This document shows positions 8,130 through 16,930 of a DNA stretch of 43,620 nucleotides, in pieces (the first letter of the stretch is position 1; the number at the start of each line of letters is the position of its first letter). Under the pieces are notes generated by a model that made no database searches, was not told the origin of the DNA, and saw nothing but the letters and a program-made list of their open reading frames with translations. A program made the translations under genes and the position numbers. The DNA comes from Methanomassiliicoccaceae archaeon. Its GTDB lineage: Archaea; Thermoplasmatota; Thermoplasmata; Methanomassiliicoccales; Methanomethylophilaceae. The stretch spans positions 1 to 43,620 of the forward strand of contig PUJZ01000070.1 of assembly GCA_003550345.1 (NCBI GenBank). Reading direction: 5' to 3'.

Positions 8130-8615
8130 ATGGGGAAGGCGCTCATCTCGGTGATATCCACCAACGTCTACGGCCTACTGAACTCGATGTGGTGCTCGGC
8201 GAGGAGGTTCGGGTTCGTGCCGAGCAGGGTGCACATACTCAGCTCGGAGGAGGGGCTGGAGACGCATGCGATGCTGCGGGAGATGGCGTCGATAGTGCTG
8301 GAGGAGCATGGGGCGGAGGCGCCGCACATCGAATCGCACCGCTTCGACAGCGGCGACCTCTCCGGGCTCGCCTCCTTGGTGTCCTCCATCATCGATGACG
8401 AGGTGTCGAGGGGGAACAGCTTCGCCATCGACGCCACCCCGGGGAAGAAGAACGAGATGATAGCCTGCCTGGCCAGGTCCCTGGGGCATCCCGGCTGCGA
8501 GCATGTGTTCTACAGCGAGCTGAGCAGCTACGAGAACACCCGCAAGCCGTTCATACTCATACCCTGCCAGTTCATAACACCATACGACATCAAGCGGGAG
8601 GCGCGGGGCCGATGA
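8130..8615 (+). CDS. CARF-like Rossmann sensor protein (161 aa)
   Basis: Not recognised as a named gene. The layout fits a CARF domain, the cyclic-oligonucleotide sensor of CRISPR ancillary nucleases. Strand one is L-I-S-V-I-S-T-N (5-12), strand two R-V-H-I-L-S-S-E-E (33-41), followed by a helix. The glycine/lysine loop D-A-T-P-G-K-K (101-107) stands where CARF proteins carry their ligand-binding (S/T)xG-K loop, then a helix and V-F-Y-S-E-L (126-131). A short tail ends in R-E-A-R-G-R. No nuclease domain is fused; the effector is probably the next gene, which it overlaps as ATGA. The strong TATA box suggests its own leaderless transcript. Another Rossmann-like family is possible, so CARF is inference from pattern. 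Confidence 0.6.
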   Translation: MGKALISVISTNVYGLLNSMWCSARRFGFVPSRVHILSSEEGLETHAMLREMASIVLEEHGAEAPHIESHRFDSGDLSGLASLVSSIIDDEVSRGNSFAIDATPGKKNEMIACLARSLGHPGCEHVFYSELSSYENTRKPFILIPCQFITPYDIKREARGR

Positions 8616-9739
8616 GATCCTTCGTGGCCGGAAAGGACTTCCTCACCGCGGTGCTGAACGAGCTCTGCATGGACGGGCGCCGTGACCGCTTCACGGTGCG
8701 CGAGGATTTCCTCGGCGAGAGGCTGTTCGACGTCAGATGCTCCGACCTGAGGCTGGACAACATCGCCTCACGCGAATCCATGGGGGAGGCCAGGTCGCAG
8801 CTCCTGCTGTCCCTCGACCCCGCCCACCATCAGGAGGTCCCCTCCCACGACGATCTGCGGCACTGCCTCCATTCCTCCCTGCTCCTGCCGCCCGAGAACC
8901 TCGGGCTCGCGGTCAAGGCGGTCAATGATGCGGTGGACGCCTCCCGCCGGCGGCAGGGATTCCTCGGCCAGCAGGCGGTCTCCATCGATAGCAACCTCGC
9001 CTACAAGCGCCTGCTCAGCCGCCTCTATCTCGAGCGCTCCCGCTTCGGGATCGAGCATGAGAACCCCAAGGACCTACTGGTCACCATATCGAAGGTCTCG
9101 ATACGGGAGCTGGCCAAGGCGTCCAACCACAAACTGGACCGCCATAGGGACCCGGGGGGGCTGAAGCGCGCCCTCCGAGGCCGCCCGTTCGCAGACGCCC
9201 TCCCCAACCGTCCCACGCTGAGGGCGGCGAAGGCGTTGAACGCCCTCGCCGAGCAGGGGGCGGTGAGGGACATATTCACCTACTACGAGGTGGACGGCGG
9301 GATGGGCGAGGCCGGCAACAGCGCCGATGCCGATGAGATGATCGTGCGCGAGCTATCCGCCCACAACCGCTCCGGCCAGCTGGAGCAGGTCTTCCTCACT
9401 GCTGACGACTCCATGAGCGCCCTGCTGGACGCGGAGAGGATGCGCCACGTCGTCCTCCGCTACCCGAAGGAGGTCCCCTCCCGCCTGGAATCGACGCCCT
9501 GGCTTCTGCGGGAGCTCCTCTACGACCTGAGCCTCGTCTTCCGCTCCATCAGGATCGAGGGGAGCGGGGTGAGCCTGATGGGGATCTGGCCGGATAAGAG
9601 CAGCTCCGACTACGCCGACGAGAGGATATGCATCGCCACCGAGGACGGCAGCCGCATCGGCGAGGAGCTGCAGCGGGACCATCGCATACTGCGAAGGTTC
9701 CATGAATCCGAACTCATCGACATGGCGAAGCTTAGATGA
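8612..9739 (+). CDS. PIN-like nuclease domain protein, partner of the CARF-like gene
   Basis: Unnamed. The central region (about 120-285) has the spacing of PIN nuclease acidic residues. D126 lies in V-S-I-D-S-N-L-A, E166 in V-S-I-R-E-L-A, D239/D241 in S-A-D-A-D-E-M-I, and D265 in V-F-L-T-A-D-D-S-M. These match the four Mg-binding acids of the fold, with a loop insertion between the second and third. The first ~115 residues and the last ~85 have no motif I know. PIN domains usually cut single-stranded RNA. Its ATG lies inside the stop of the CARF-like gene (ATGA), so the two are made together, which suggests ligand-gated RNA cleavage. That role is inference. Confidence 0.6.
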   Translation: MRSFVAGKDFLTAVLNELCMDGRRDRFTVREDFLGERLFDVRCSDLRLDNIASRESMGEARSQLLLSLDPAHHQEVPSHDDLRHCLHSSLLLPPENLGLAVKAVNDAVDASRRRQGFLGQQAVSIDSNLAYKRLLSRLYLERSRFGIEHENPKDLLVTISKVSIRELAKASNHKLDRHRDPGGLKRALRGRPFADALPNRPTLRAAKALNALAEQGAVRDIFTYYEVDGGMGEAGNSADADEMIVRELSAHNRSGQLEQVFLTADDSMSALLDAERMRHVVLRYPKEVPSRLESTPWLLRELLYDLSLVFRSIRIEGSGVSLMGIWPDKSSSDYADERICIATEDGSRIGEELQRDHRILRRFHESELIDMAKLR

Positions 9740-9813
9740 CTTCGGACGTCAGAATGCCGGTGGTTCTCGCGGAGGGTCCAGGATGAAGACGGCGGCCTGA
9801 GCGGCCGAAAAAG

Positions 9814-9860
9814 GATAATAAACGATGAGGACCGATATCGGCATAGCTGGGGAGGTTATA
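9814..9860 (+). promoter_or_regulatory. Promoter and strong RBS of the PAS histidine kinase
   Basis: A/T box GGATAATAAACG at 9814-9825, then GGGGAGGTTATAGG just before the ATG at 9863. The GGAGGT and seven-base spacing support that start. Confidence 0.5.
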
Positions 9861-9862
9861 GG

Positions 9863-12800
9863 ATGGCCGACGGTCCTAGTCCGATGAAGGTCTTGATCAT
9901 CGAGGACGACCCTCGCGGCTCCCAATGGGCCAGGGGTCTTCTGGAAAGCGACGGTCTGGCGGTGGATACGCTCTCTTCGGACCGGACTGCCGACCTCATC
10001 GAACCGGAGGGATACGCCGCCGTGGTTTTCTGCGCAACCGAATACGGCGGCTCTGCGGCCCCGCTGCTCAAGAGCATGCGCGCCCAAGGCCTGGGGATGC
10101 CCTTCGCGGTCGTCTCGCCCGAATTCAGCGCTGATGAAGCGATACGGGCCGTGAACTCGGGCGCCGACCTCCTTGTCCGCGTAGGCGATGACCGCCACGC
10201 GGAAGAGCTGCTCGAGATGGCGCGGCACGCCTGTGAGAAGGCGACGGTCAACTATAGCCACGACGACGGGGGAGGCCTCTTCTCCGTGCTGGAGAGGCTC
10301 AAGGAGGGGGTTCTGACACTGGACCCGTCCGGGCTGATAACCTTCGCCAACAGAGCGGCGAGGGAGTCGCTCGGTTTCGAGGATGAGGGACTGCAGGGCA
10401 AGCGGCTCATAGACATGGTCAGCGAATCGGCCCAAGAGCAGACCATCGAGGGGCTGAGGGACAGGATAAGGAGCAACCACTGGGACTTCAAGGAGTACCG
10501 GCTCCGCAACGCCGACGGCGAGGAGGTCCAGGTAGAGGCGTCCGCCCTGCTGCTGAGGGTCGACGGCCAACCGGTGGACCTCCTCGTCTTCCGGGACGTC
10601 ACCGAGGACCGGAGGGCGGCGGCCGCAACCGATGAGGAGATGGGGCGGCTCAGGTCGATGTTCGATTCCATGGAGCAGCCCATCTACGTGGTCGACATCG
10701 ACGACCACGAGATTCTCTATCTCAACAAAGCCGCCAAGAGCTTGTACGGCGCTTGCCTCGAGGGCGGCAGATGCTACCGCGAGCTCCAGGGCAGGGACGC
10801 CCCCTGCGAGTTCTGCACCAACGACATCATAAGGGAGCTCAACGGGCAGACCTATGTGTGGGACCATCACAACAAAGTGCTCGACAAGCATTTCCACGTC
10901 ATCAACCGCCTGATACCTTGGCCTGACGGGAGGATGGTGCGTTTCGAGATGGCCGTCGACATCAGCGAAGAGAAGAGGGCCATGGCCGACCTGGCGGAGG
11001 AGCGGGGCAGGTCATCCAGGATACTGGATTCCTTGCCGGACACCGTCCTGGTGGTGGACCAGCATTCAAGGGTAATGGACTGGCGGGCCAATCTGCCGTC
11101 CGGCACGGGCTTGAATCCCGCGGAGATCGTCGGAAGGACCGCCAAGGACTTCCTCGACCGTGATGCCGCTAAGGAAATCGAAGGCAAGGTCTCCGAGGCG
11201 TTGGAAGACGGAGGGATAAAGGAGAGCGACCTGATCCTCACTATGGACGGCGGACCGCTCCATCTGAATGCCAGGATAGCGAAGCTCAGCGAGGGGGAGG
11301 CCATCATCGTGCTGCGGGACGTCACCGCCGTCAAGAGGGCGGAGGAGGAGCTGATCGAGAGCGAGAGGCGCTACCGCGAACTTTTCGACAACGCCCCGGC
11401 GATGGTCACAGTCTACGACTGGGAGACCAATGACATCAGGTATGCGAACAGGAAAGCCGTGCAGATGATGGGCTACGACGACCTGGAGGACTTCATCAGA
11501 ACCGGCGTGGTATGGGGCGAGCCCCCCTATTCCAAAGCGGACACCTTAGAGGTGAACAGGAAGCTGGAGCATGAGGGCGTCTCCGAATTGCTATGGCTGA
11601 CGAGGCGGAAGGACGGCAGCTCCTTCTGGGAGCTGATGTCCCTCAACGTGATGCCCTTCGGCGGTAAGAAGAGCATCGTCTCCATATCCATAGATTTCAG
11701 CGAGAGGATGGAGTCTTACCGGGCCCTCCAGGAGGCGGAGGGCAGGTACCGCACCCTCATATCGGCCTCCAACAGCGGCGCGTGGGAGCACGACCGTGAA
11801 ACCGGCGTCCTCTGGACCTCCCCGGAGTACTGGAGCATGCTGGGCAGGGAACCGCCCTCAGAAGAGGGGGAGGGAGGCCTAGGGACCATGTGGACGGAAC
11901 TGCTCCATCCTGAGGACCGTGATGCGGCGACGAGGACGTTCCGGGATTACCTGGAGCAGGGGCCGGAGAGCATGTACGAGCAGACCTTCCGCATGAGCCA
12001 TGCGGAGGGCGGATGGGTTTGGATATGGTCGCGGGGCAGGACGCTGCGCGATGAGGAAGGGAGGCCCGGAAGCCTGACCGTGGGGACCCACATCGACATA
12101 ACCGCCATGAAGGAGATGGAGCTTGCGCTGGCGGAGAGCGAGCACAAGTTCCGCACCATGGCCGACAGCGGTGATGCCATAGTCTACACCACCGATGAGC
12201 ATGGTCGCCTCGATTACCTCAACCGCAGATGGGAGCAGTACACCGGCACGCCTTCGGAGGAAGGGCTCGGCCGCGGATGGGAGGACATGGTGCATCCTGA
12301 GGACAGGGAGGGCTTCCTGCCCCGGTTCTACGCCGCCATCGAGGCACGCGAACCCTTGACAGCGCACTACAGGCTCTTGAACAGCGAGGGGGGCCACCGT
12401 TGGGTCCAGGAGAAGGCGGTGCCGCTCCATGACCTCGAAGGCCGCTACCTCGGACACCTGGGCCAGATAATGGACATCCATGAGCTCCGCATGATGGTGG
12501 AGGCGCTCCGGACCGCGAACAAGAAGCTGAACCTCATGACCAGCATCACCAGGCACGACATACTCAACCAGCTGATGGTGATGAAGGGCTACATCAGCCT
12601 TCTGGATGAAGGGGCGAAGGAAGAGGGGATGTCCGGCGTCTCCGATGTCCTCCTCAGGTCCTGCGACCAGATCCAGAAGCAGATCGAGTTCACCAGCGAA
12701 TACCAGGACCTGGGCGTCAAGAGGCCCAGGTGGCAGGACCTGGAATCGATCGTCGCCACCCAGGTCCACCGGCCTGCCAGACTGGAGAAGCGGGTCTCCG

Positions 12801-13141
12801 GCCTGGAGCTCTACGCCGACCCGCTGCTGGAGAAGGTCTTCCGCAACCTAATCGACAACAGCAAGCGCCACGGCGGGGATGTCAGCAGGATAAGCATATG
12901 GCATGAGCCTGGCGATGACGGGGATCTCATCCTGTACTACCAGGACGACGGCGTGGGGGTCCCCGCCTCGCAGAAGGGGAGGATATTCTCCAAGGGCTAC
13001 GGGAACAACAACGGCATGGGGCTGTTCCTCATCAAAGAGATACTGGCGATAACAGGCATCAGGATATCTGAGACAGGCCGTGAGGGGGAAGGGGCGCTCT
13101 TCCGCATCGATGTTCCCCGCGGACGCTACAGATTCCGCTGA
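9863..13141 (+). CDS. Multi-PAS sensor histidine kinase with degenerate receiver
   Basis: Soluble sensor kinase of 1092 residues. The N-terminal receiver-like domain (8-125) keeps the acidic pair I-E-D-D, but has F-C-A-T-E-Y where the phospho-acceptor Asp is expected, and lacks the conserved Lys, so it is probably not phosphorylated. About six PAS units follow (roughly 134-875); the second has four cysteines (298, 304, 315, 318) spaced C-x5-C-x10-C-x2-C. PAC-like linkers such as R-D-V-T-E-D-R and R-D-V-T-A-V-K-R end individual units. The transmitter has His 898 in I-T-R-H-D-I-L-N-Q-L, an H-box common in methanogen kinases. The N-box is F-R-N-L-I-D-N-S, followed by D-D-G-V-G-V-P and G-M-G-L-F-L. 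There is no membrane segment, so it senses inside the cell. The receiver protein downstream is a plausible partner. Confidence 0.93.
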   Translation: MADGPSPMKVLIIEDDPRGSQWARGLLESDGLAVDTLSSDRTADLIEPEGYAAVVFCATEYGGSAAPLLKSMRAQGLGMPFAVVSPEFSADEAIRAVNSGADLLVRVGDDRHAEELLEMARHACEKATVNYSHDDGGGLFSVLERLKEGVLTLDPSGLITFANRAARESLGFEDEGLQGKRLIDMVSESAQEQTIEGLRDRIRSNHWDFKEYRLRNADGEEVQVEASALLLRVDGQPVDLLVFRDVTEDRRAAAATDEEMGRLRSMFDSMEQPIYVVDIDDHEILYLNKAAKSLYGACLEGGRCYRELQGRDAPCEFCTNDIIRELNGQTYVWDHHNKVLDKHFHVINRLIPWPDGRMVRFEMAVDISEEKRAMADLAEERGRSSRILDSLPDTVLVVDQHSRVMDWRANLPSGTGLNPAEIVGRTAKDFLDRDAAKEIEGKVSEALEDGGIKESDLILTMDGGPLHLNARIAKLSEGEAIIVLRDVTAVKRAEEELIESERRYRELFDNAPAMVTVYDWETNDIRYANRKAVQMMGYDDLEDFIRTGVVWGEPPYSKADTLEVNRKLEHEGVSELLWLTRRKDGSSFWELMSLNVMPFGGKKSIVSISIDFSERMESYRALQEAEGRYRTLISASNSGAWEHDRETGVLWTSPEYWSMLGREPPSEEGEGGLGTMWTELLHPEDRDAATRTFRDYLEQGPESMYEQTFRMSHAEGGWVWIWSRGRTLRDEEGRPGSLTVGTHIDITAMKEMELALAESEHKFRTMADSGDAIVYTTDEHGRLDYLNRRWEQYTGTPSEEGLGRGWEDMVHPEDREGFLPRFYAAIEAREPLTAHYRLLNSEGGHRWVQEKAVPLHDLEGRYLGHLGQIMDIHELRMMVEALRTANKKLNLMTSITRHDILNQLMVMKGYISLLDEGAKEEGMSGVSDVLLRSCDQIQKQIEFTSEYQDLGVKRPRWQDLESIVATQVHRPARLEKRVSGLELYADPLLEKVFRNLIDNSKRHGGDVSRISIWHEPGDDGDLILYYQDDGVGVPASQKGRIFSKGYGNNNGMGLFLIKEILAITGIRISETGREGEGALFRIDVPRGRYRFR

Positions 13142-13205
13142 CGCCCATCTCCTGCCCTCTGCCGGGCGTTATCAACACTGGTCATTCATTTGAAAACGAT
13201 TAAAC

Positions 13206-15110
13206 GTGAAGAGGGATATGACTTCGCGGCAGGGGCGGGACGATCTCATGGACGACATGGCATCCGGAACGATGAGGCTTCTCTACGTGGACGATGAGCC
13301 CCGGCTCCTCGACCTGTGCAGGCACCACCTGGAGCGCAACGGCAATTTCGCCGTCGAGACCGCATCCGGCCTGGAGGAGGCCACCGCCAAGGCGCTGGGC
13401 AACGATTACGACGCCATAGTCTCCGATTACAATCTGGGCGGGGCGGACGGCCTCGAGCTCTTAAGGAATGTCCGCGCCGCCGGCCTCAGAACCCCCTTCA
13501 TAGTCTTCACCGGCAGGGGGGACGAGGAGGTGGCCATCCGCGCCCTCAACCTCGGTGCCGACTCCTACATCCGCAAGGACAAGGACGCGGGCCTGCTCTA
13601 CCAGGAGCTGGAAGAGGTCCTCGCCCGCGAGGCGGGGCGATACAGGGCCGAGAGGCTCAGATCGGTGGAGCTCGACCTCTTGAAGCTCCTCAGCGCCGGG
13701 GAGGGGCTGCAGGCCGTCCTCGATTCGATGGTGGCGATAGCGGAGAGGCACGACCCTTCGGTGGTCTGCACGGTGATGCTCTACGACGAGGAGGGCGGGG
13801 TGCTCAGGCCAGCCTCCGGACGGGGGCTCGGCAGGGACTATTGGGCCCTCCTGTCGGAGGGGGTCCCCATCGGTGAGCGCCACGGCTCATGCGGCACCGC
13901 CGCCCACACCCTGTCATTGGCTTCCGCCCCCGACATAAGAGACAGCCCCCTCTGGGAACCGTTCCCGCAGGTGGTCGCCACGCTGCTCGCTTCCGGCCTG
14001 AGATCATGCTGGTCCAAGCCGATATTGTCATCAGACGGCCGTCTGCTGGGGACGGTGGCCAACTATGGACGCGACACAGGCCTCCCCACGGACGCGAACC
14101 TCTCCGTGCTCGACTGGCTGGTCAAGGTGGCCGCCATAGTGATAGAGAGGTCCTCCCTCGAGGGCTGGTTCGCCACCGCTTACGACCGCTACAAGGACAT
14201 GCTCTCCATCAATGACGAGGCCATCGTGCTGCTGGACGGCGAGGGCGGAGCGGTCTACGCCAATCCGAGCGCCGTTTCCCTGCTCGAGGACGCCGCCGTT
14301 GAAGGCGATGGGTTAGCCCAGATGCTCGAGGAGCAGCATAGGGGGAGGCTTCTGCTGATAGTCGATGCACTCCGGAAGGGGGACAAGGCGGACATGGAGG
14401 TCATCTTCCGCCTCCCTACCGGCAGGGCCATGCCATGCAAGGTCCACCTGAGGGGGGACTGCATCGACGGCGCGGAATGGAAGGTCAACATGGTCATCGA
14501 GGAGCTCGCGCCCAGAGGGCAGACCGTGGACGAGGCATGGAGCGGGTTCGGAGGCTTCGCGTCCATGGAGGGCGCCCTCGGGAGGATCTCCCGCCTCTTC
14601 TCCAGCGATGAGGGCTTCGATGAGAGCGTCGACAAGGCTTTGGCGGTCCTGGGCAAGCTCAGCGGCGCCGACCGCACCTATCTGTTCCTGCGCAGCGACG
14701 ACGGCGAGGTTATGAGGAACACCCACGAATGGTGCGCCGAGGGCGTCGAATCCATGATGCATCTGCTGCAGAACGAGCGTGTCGATGAGATCGTGTGGTG
14801 GATGGAGAGGCTGGAGCAGGACGGCGTCATCGAGATTCCCGATGTTTCCAGTATGCCTCCGGAGGCGGGGAGGGAGAAGAGCACGCTTGACATGCAGGGG
14901 ATAAAATCCCTTTACGTGCTGCCGTTGGAGGTCAACGGGGAATTGCAGGGCTTCATAGGGTTCGATGATGTGGAGAGCATCGGGGACTGGTCGGTCGAGG
15001 ACAAGCGCCTGCTGCGGATAGGCGCGGACATAATCGCCTCGACCGTTGCGTTGGAGAAGGCGGAGACCGAGCTGAGGGGCTTGGTGCGCGAGGGCGGCGG
15101 CCGCCAATGA
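13206..15110 (+). CDS. Response regulator with GAF and PAS-like domains
   Basis: 634 residues. The receiver domain (about 22-140) is intact: V-D-D-E-P, the phospho-acceptor in I-V-S-D-Y-N-L, F-T-G-R-G and Y-I-R-K-D. A GAF domain follows (about 155-315), containing S-C-G-T-A-A-H and S-K-P-I-L-S-S-D-G-R-L-L-G-T. Next is a short PAS-like unit (about 330-440), then a second GAF (about 465-625) with a F-I-G-F-D-D-V segment. There is no kinase, HTH or cyclase domain, so output is probably by protein contact. The start is uncertain: GTG 13206, ATG 13218 and ATG 13248 are in frame, and an A/T box (TTTGAAAACG) near 13187-13196 would suit 13218. It is probably the partner of the upstream kinase. Confidence 0.88.
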   Translation: MKRDMTSRQGRDDLMDDMASGTMRLLYVDDEPRLLDLCRHHLERNGNFAVETASGLEEATAKALGNDYDAIVSDYNLGGADGLELLRNVRAAGLRTPFIVFTGRGDEEVAIRALNLGADSYIRKDKDAGLLYQELEEVLAREAGRYRAERLRSVELDLLKLLSAGEGLQAVLDSMVAIAERHDPSVVCTVMLYDEEGGVLRPASGRGLGRDYWALLSEGVPIGERHGSCGTAAHTLSLASAPDIRDSPLWEPFPQVVATLLASGLRSCWSKPILSSDGRLLGTVANYGRDTGLPTDANLSVLDWLVKVAAIVIERSSLEGWFATAYDRYKDMLSINDEAIVLLDGEGGAVYANPSAVSLLEDAAVEGDGLAQMLEEQHRGRLLLIVDALRKGDKADMEVIFRLPTGRAMPCKVHLRGDCIDGAEWKVNMVIEELAPRGQTVDEAWSGFGGFASMEGALGRISRLFSSDEGFDESVDKALAVLGKLSGADRTYLFLRSDDGEVMRNTHEWCAEGVESMMHLLQNERVDEIVWWMERLEQDGVIEIPDVSSMPPEAGREKSTLDMQGIKSLYVLPLEVNGELQGFIGFDDVESIGDWSVEDKRLLRIGADIIASTVALEKAETELRGLVREGGGRQ

Positions 15111-15132
15111 AGGCGTGACTGCCCGAGGCCCA

Positions 15133-15142
15133 ATAACTATTT
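15133..15142 (+). promoter_or_regulatory. TATA box upstream of the MarC-type gene
   Basis: TATTTATACG, about 45 bases before the ATG at 15181, predicting a short leader of roughly 20 bases. Confidence 0.5.
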
Positions 15143-15180
15143 ATACGAAACCGAGAATCGGCTCGACCGGGGCGATTTGA

Positions 15181-15843
15181 ATGGTGGACGTGCTCAACGG
15201 GCCTATGCTGGACACGGGGGAGTACCTGCTCTTCTTCATCACGCTGTTGACGCTTTTCAGCCCCCCTGCCGCCATAGCCGCCTTCGCCTCGCTCACCGAG
15301 CGCTTCGCAGCCGACATCCAGAAGAAGGTCGCGAAACGCGTGGCCAGGAACTACATCATCGTCATGGTCATATCGATAACCATCGGCGAGTACATCCTCC
15401 TCGCGCTGGGGATAACAACGCCGGCGCTGATGGTCACCGGAGGCCTGGCGGTGTTCATCGCCGGCATCCCGATGATGACCTACGGTCAGAAGCTCGCCAC
15501 CGTCGCCAAGGAGGACGACTACCAGGCTGTCCCCCGGTCGGAGTGGGAGCAGGTGGTCGCGGTGCCCATGACATTCCCCATGGCCGTCGGAGGGGCGACG
15601 ATAGCCATCGCCGTATCCACGGCGAGCATGACCAGCGCCCCCATAGACTACGGCATACTGCTGCTCATAACCCTGCTGATGGCGGCGATAGTGTACGGCA
15701 TAACCCTGGCGGCGGGCAACCTCGCCCAGAAGCTGGGAGGGAGCATCGACGTCCTGACCCGGGTATCGGGGATAATCATCGTCGCCATCTCCATCCAGAT
15801 CCTCGCCAGGGGCATCTCCGGACTGATCGAGATATACGGTTAG
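15181..15843 (+). CDS. MarC family integral membrane protein
   Basis: 220 residues with about six hydrophobic helices. The first carries F-x-x-L-L-T-L-F-S-P-P-A-A-I-A-A-F, the family's repeat start, and the pattern recurs in the second half (A-V-P-M-T-F-P-M-A-V-G-G-A-T-I). Such proteins (UPF0056) were once linked to multiple antibiotic resistance, but that role was not upheld; the transported molecule is unknown. It ends two bases before the convergent permease gene. The stop is TAG. Confidence 0.9.
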   Translation: MVDVLNGPMLDTGEYLLFFITLLTLFSPPAAIAAFASLTERFAADIQKKVAKRVARNYIIVMVISITIGEYILLALGITTPALMVTGGLAVFIAGIPMMTYGQKLATVAKEDDYQAVPRSEWEQVVAVPMTFPMAVGGATIAIAVSTASMTSAPIDYGILLLITLLMAAIVYGITLAAGNLAQKLGGSIDVLTRVSGIIIVAISIQILARGISGLIEIYG

Positions 15844-15844
15844 C

Positions 15845-16930
15845 TCAACGGCAGCAGTCCCTCCTGCGCCTCAGCAGCAGGTATATCAGCATCGGGCCGC
15901 CCAACAATGCGGTGATGGCCCCCACCGGCAGGAGCACCGGGGCCACCGCTGTCTTCGCTACGATGTCCGCCGCCAGCAGCAGGCAGGCGCCGAAAAGGCC
16001 GGAAGCGGGTATGAGATAGCGTTCATCCCCGCCGATGAAAAGCCTAGATATGTGAGGCGCCAGGAGGCAGATGAACCCGATGGCGCCGGTGAAGCATATC
16101 ACGGTGGCGGTGGCGAGGCAGGCCGACAGGACCATGATCAGCTTCACCCTCTCCACGTCCACGCCCATCCCCTTCGCGTCGTCATCGCCCATCTTGATGA
16201 TGTTTATATCCTTTGCATAGTACATGCTGACGCCCAGGAAGAGTACCAGGGCCACGCTTATGTATGGGACCTGCCAGAGGGAGGCGCGGGTCAGGTCCCC
16301 CACCAGCCAGAACACAGCTGAACGCAGCGCCTCGTCATCGGCGAAGAACTGCAGCAGCGTGTTCGAGGCCCCGAATATGTAGGCCATGGCCACGCCGCAC
16401 AATATCAGCGTCTCCGGCGTCACACCCATCCGGCGGGAGGCCAGGAGGATTACGAAGGCGGGTATGAGCGCGAAGATGAAGGAGTTCCCGATCACCATCG
16501 CCATGCCGCTGAAGATGCCCGCCCCGACAATGAATCCCACCGCGGCACCGAAACCGGCACCAGCACTCACCCCCAGCGTATACGGTGTGGCCAGAGGATT
16601 CCTGAGGATGGCCTGGGTTACGCATCCGGCCATTCCCAGGGTAACCCCGGCGATGGCGGCGATGGCCACCCTGGGCATGCGCAAGGACCACACTATGGTC
16701 TCCGACCTGTCGCTGACCTCGAAAACACCGGGGAAATAACGGTTGAGAACTGTCCTGTAAACCTCTGATATCGAAAGGTCGGCAGCTCCGATCGTGAGCG
16801 AATAGAGGAAGAGAAGCACCATCAGGGCGGCGCTGCCGACCAGGAACAGGACGCGGCGGGCCATCATCACCCTGATGTTCTCCCGCTCCGCGTGTCCTGG
16901 GCAGCATCCGTCGTGATGGTCGGCGCTCAT
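15845..16930 (-). CDS. FecCD/BtuC-type ABC importer permease
   Basis: Membrane subunit of a type II importer for iron chelates, cobalamin or other metal complexes. The 361-residue product has about ten TM helices. Family marks seen are L-R-M-P-R-V-A-I-A (about 92), G-x-A-G-C-V-T-Q-A-I-L-R-N-P-L-A-T-P-Y-T-L-G-V-S-A-G-A, and the C-terminal G-F-I-C-L-L-A-P-H-I-S-R. Unusually, the N-terminal tail before TM1 holds two His, two Cys and a further His (A-D-H-H-D-G-C-C-P-G-H), which could bind a soft metal. I chose the ATG at 16930: it overlaps the methyltransferase stop as ATGA and has GGAGGGT five bases upstream. ATG 16942 is also in frame. Confidence 0.93.
   Translation of the reverse strand: MSADHHDGCCPGHAERENIRVMMARRVLFLVGSAALMVLLFLYSLTIGAADLSISEVYRTVLNRYFPGVFEVSDRSETIVWSLRMPRVAIAAIAGVTLGMAGCVTQAILRNPLATPYTLGVSAGAGFGAAVGFIVGAGIFSGMAMVIGNSFIFALIPAFVILLASRRMGVTPETLILCGVAMAYIFGASNTLLQFFADDEALRSAVFWLVGDLTRASLWQVPYISVALVLFLGVSMYYAKDINIIKMGDDDAKGMGVDVERVKLIMVLSACLATATVICFTGAIGFICLLAPHISRLFIGGDERYLIPASGLFGACLLLAADIVAKTAVAPVLLPVGAITALLGGPMLIYLLLRRRRDCCR

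Noticed and set aside
8130-9739. A CRISPR locus near the CARF-like gene
   Set aside because: No array of regularly spaced repeats and no cas gene anywhere in the window.
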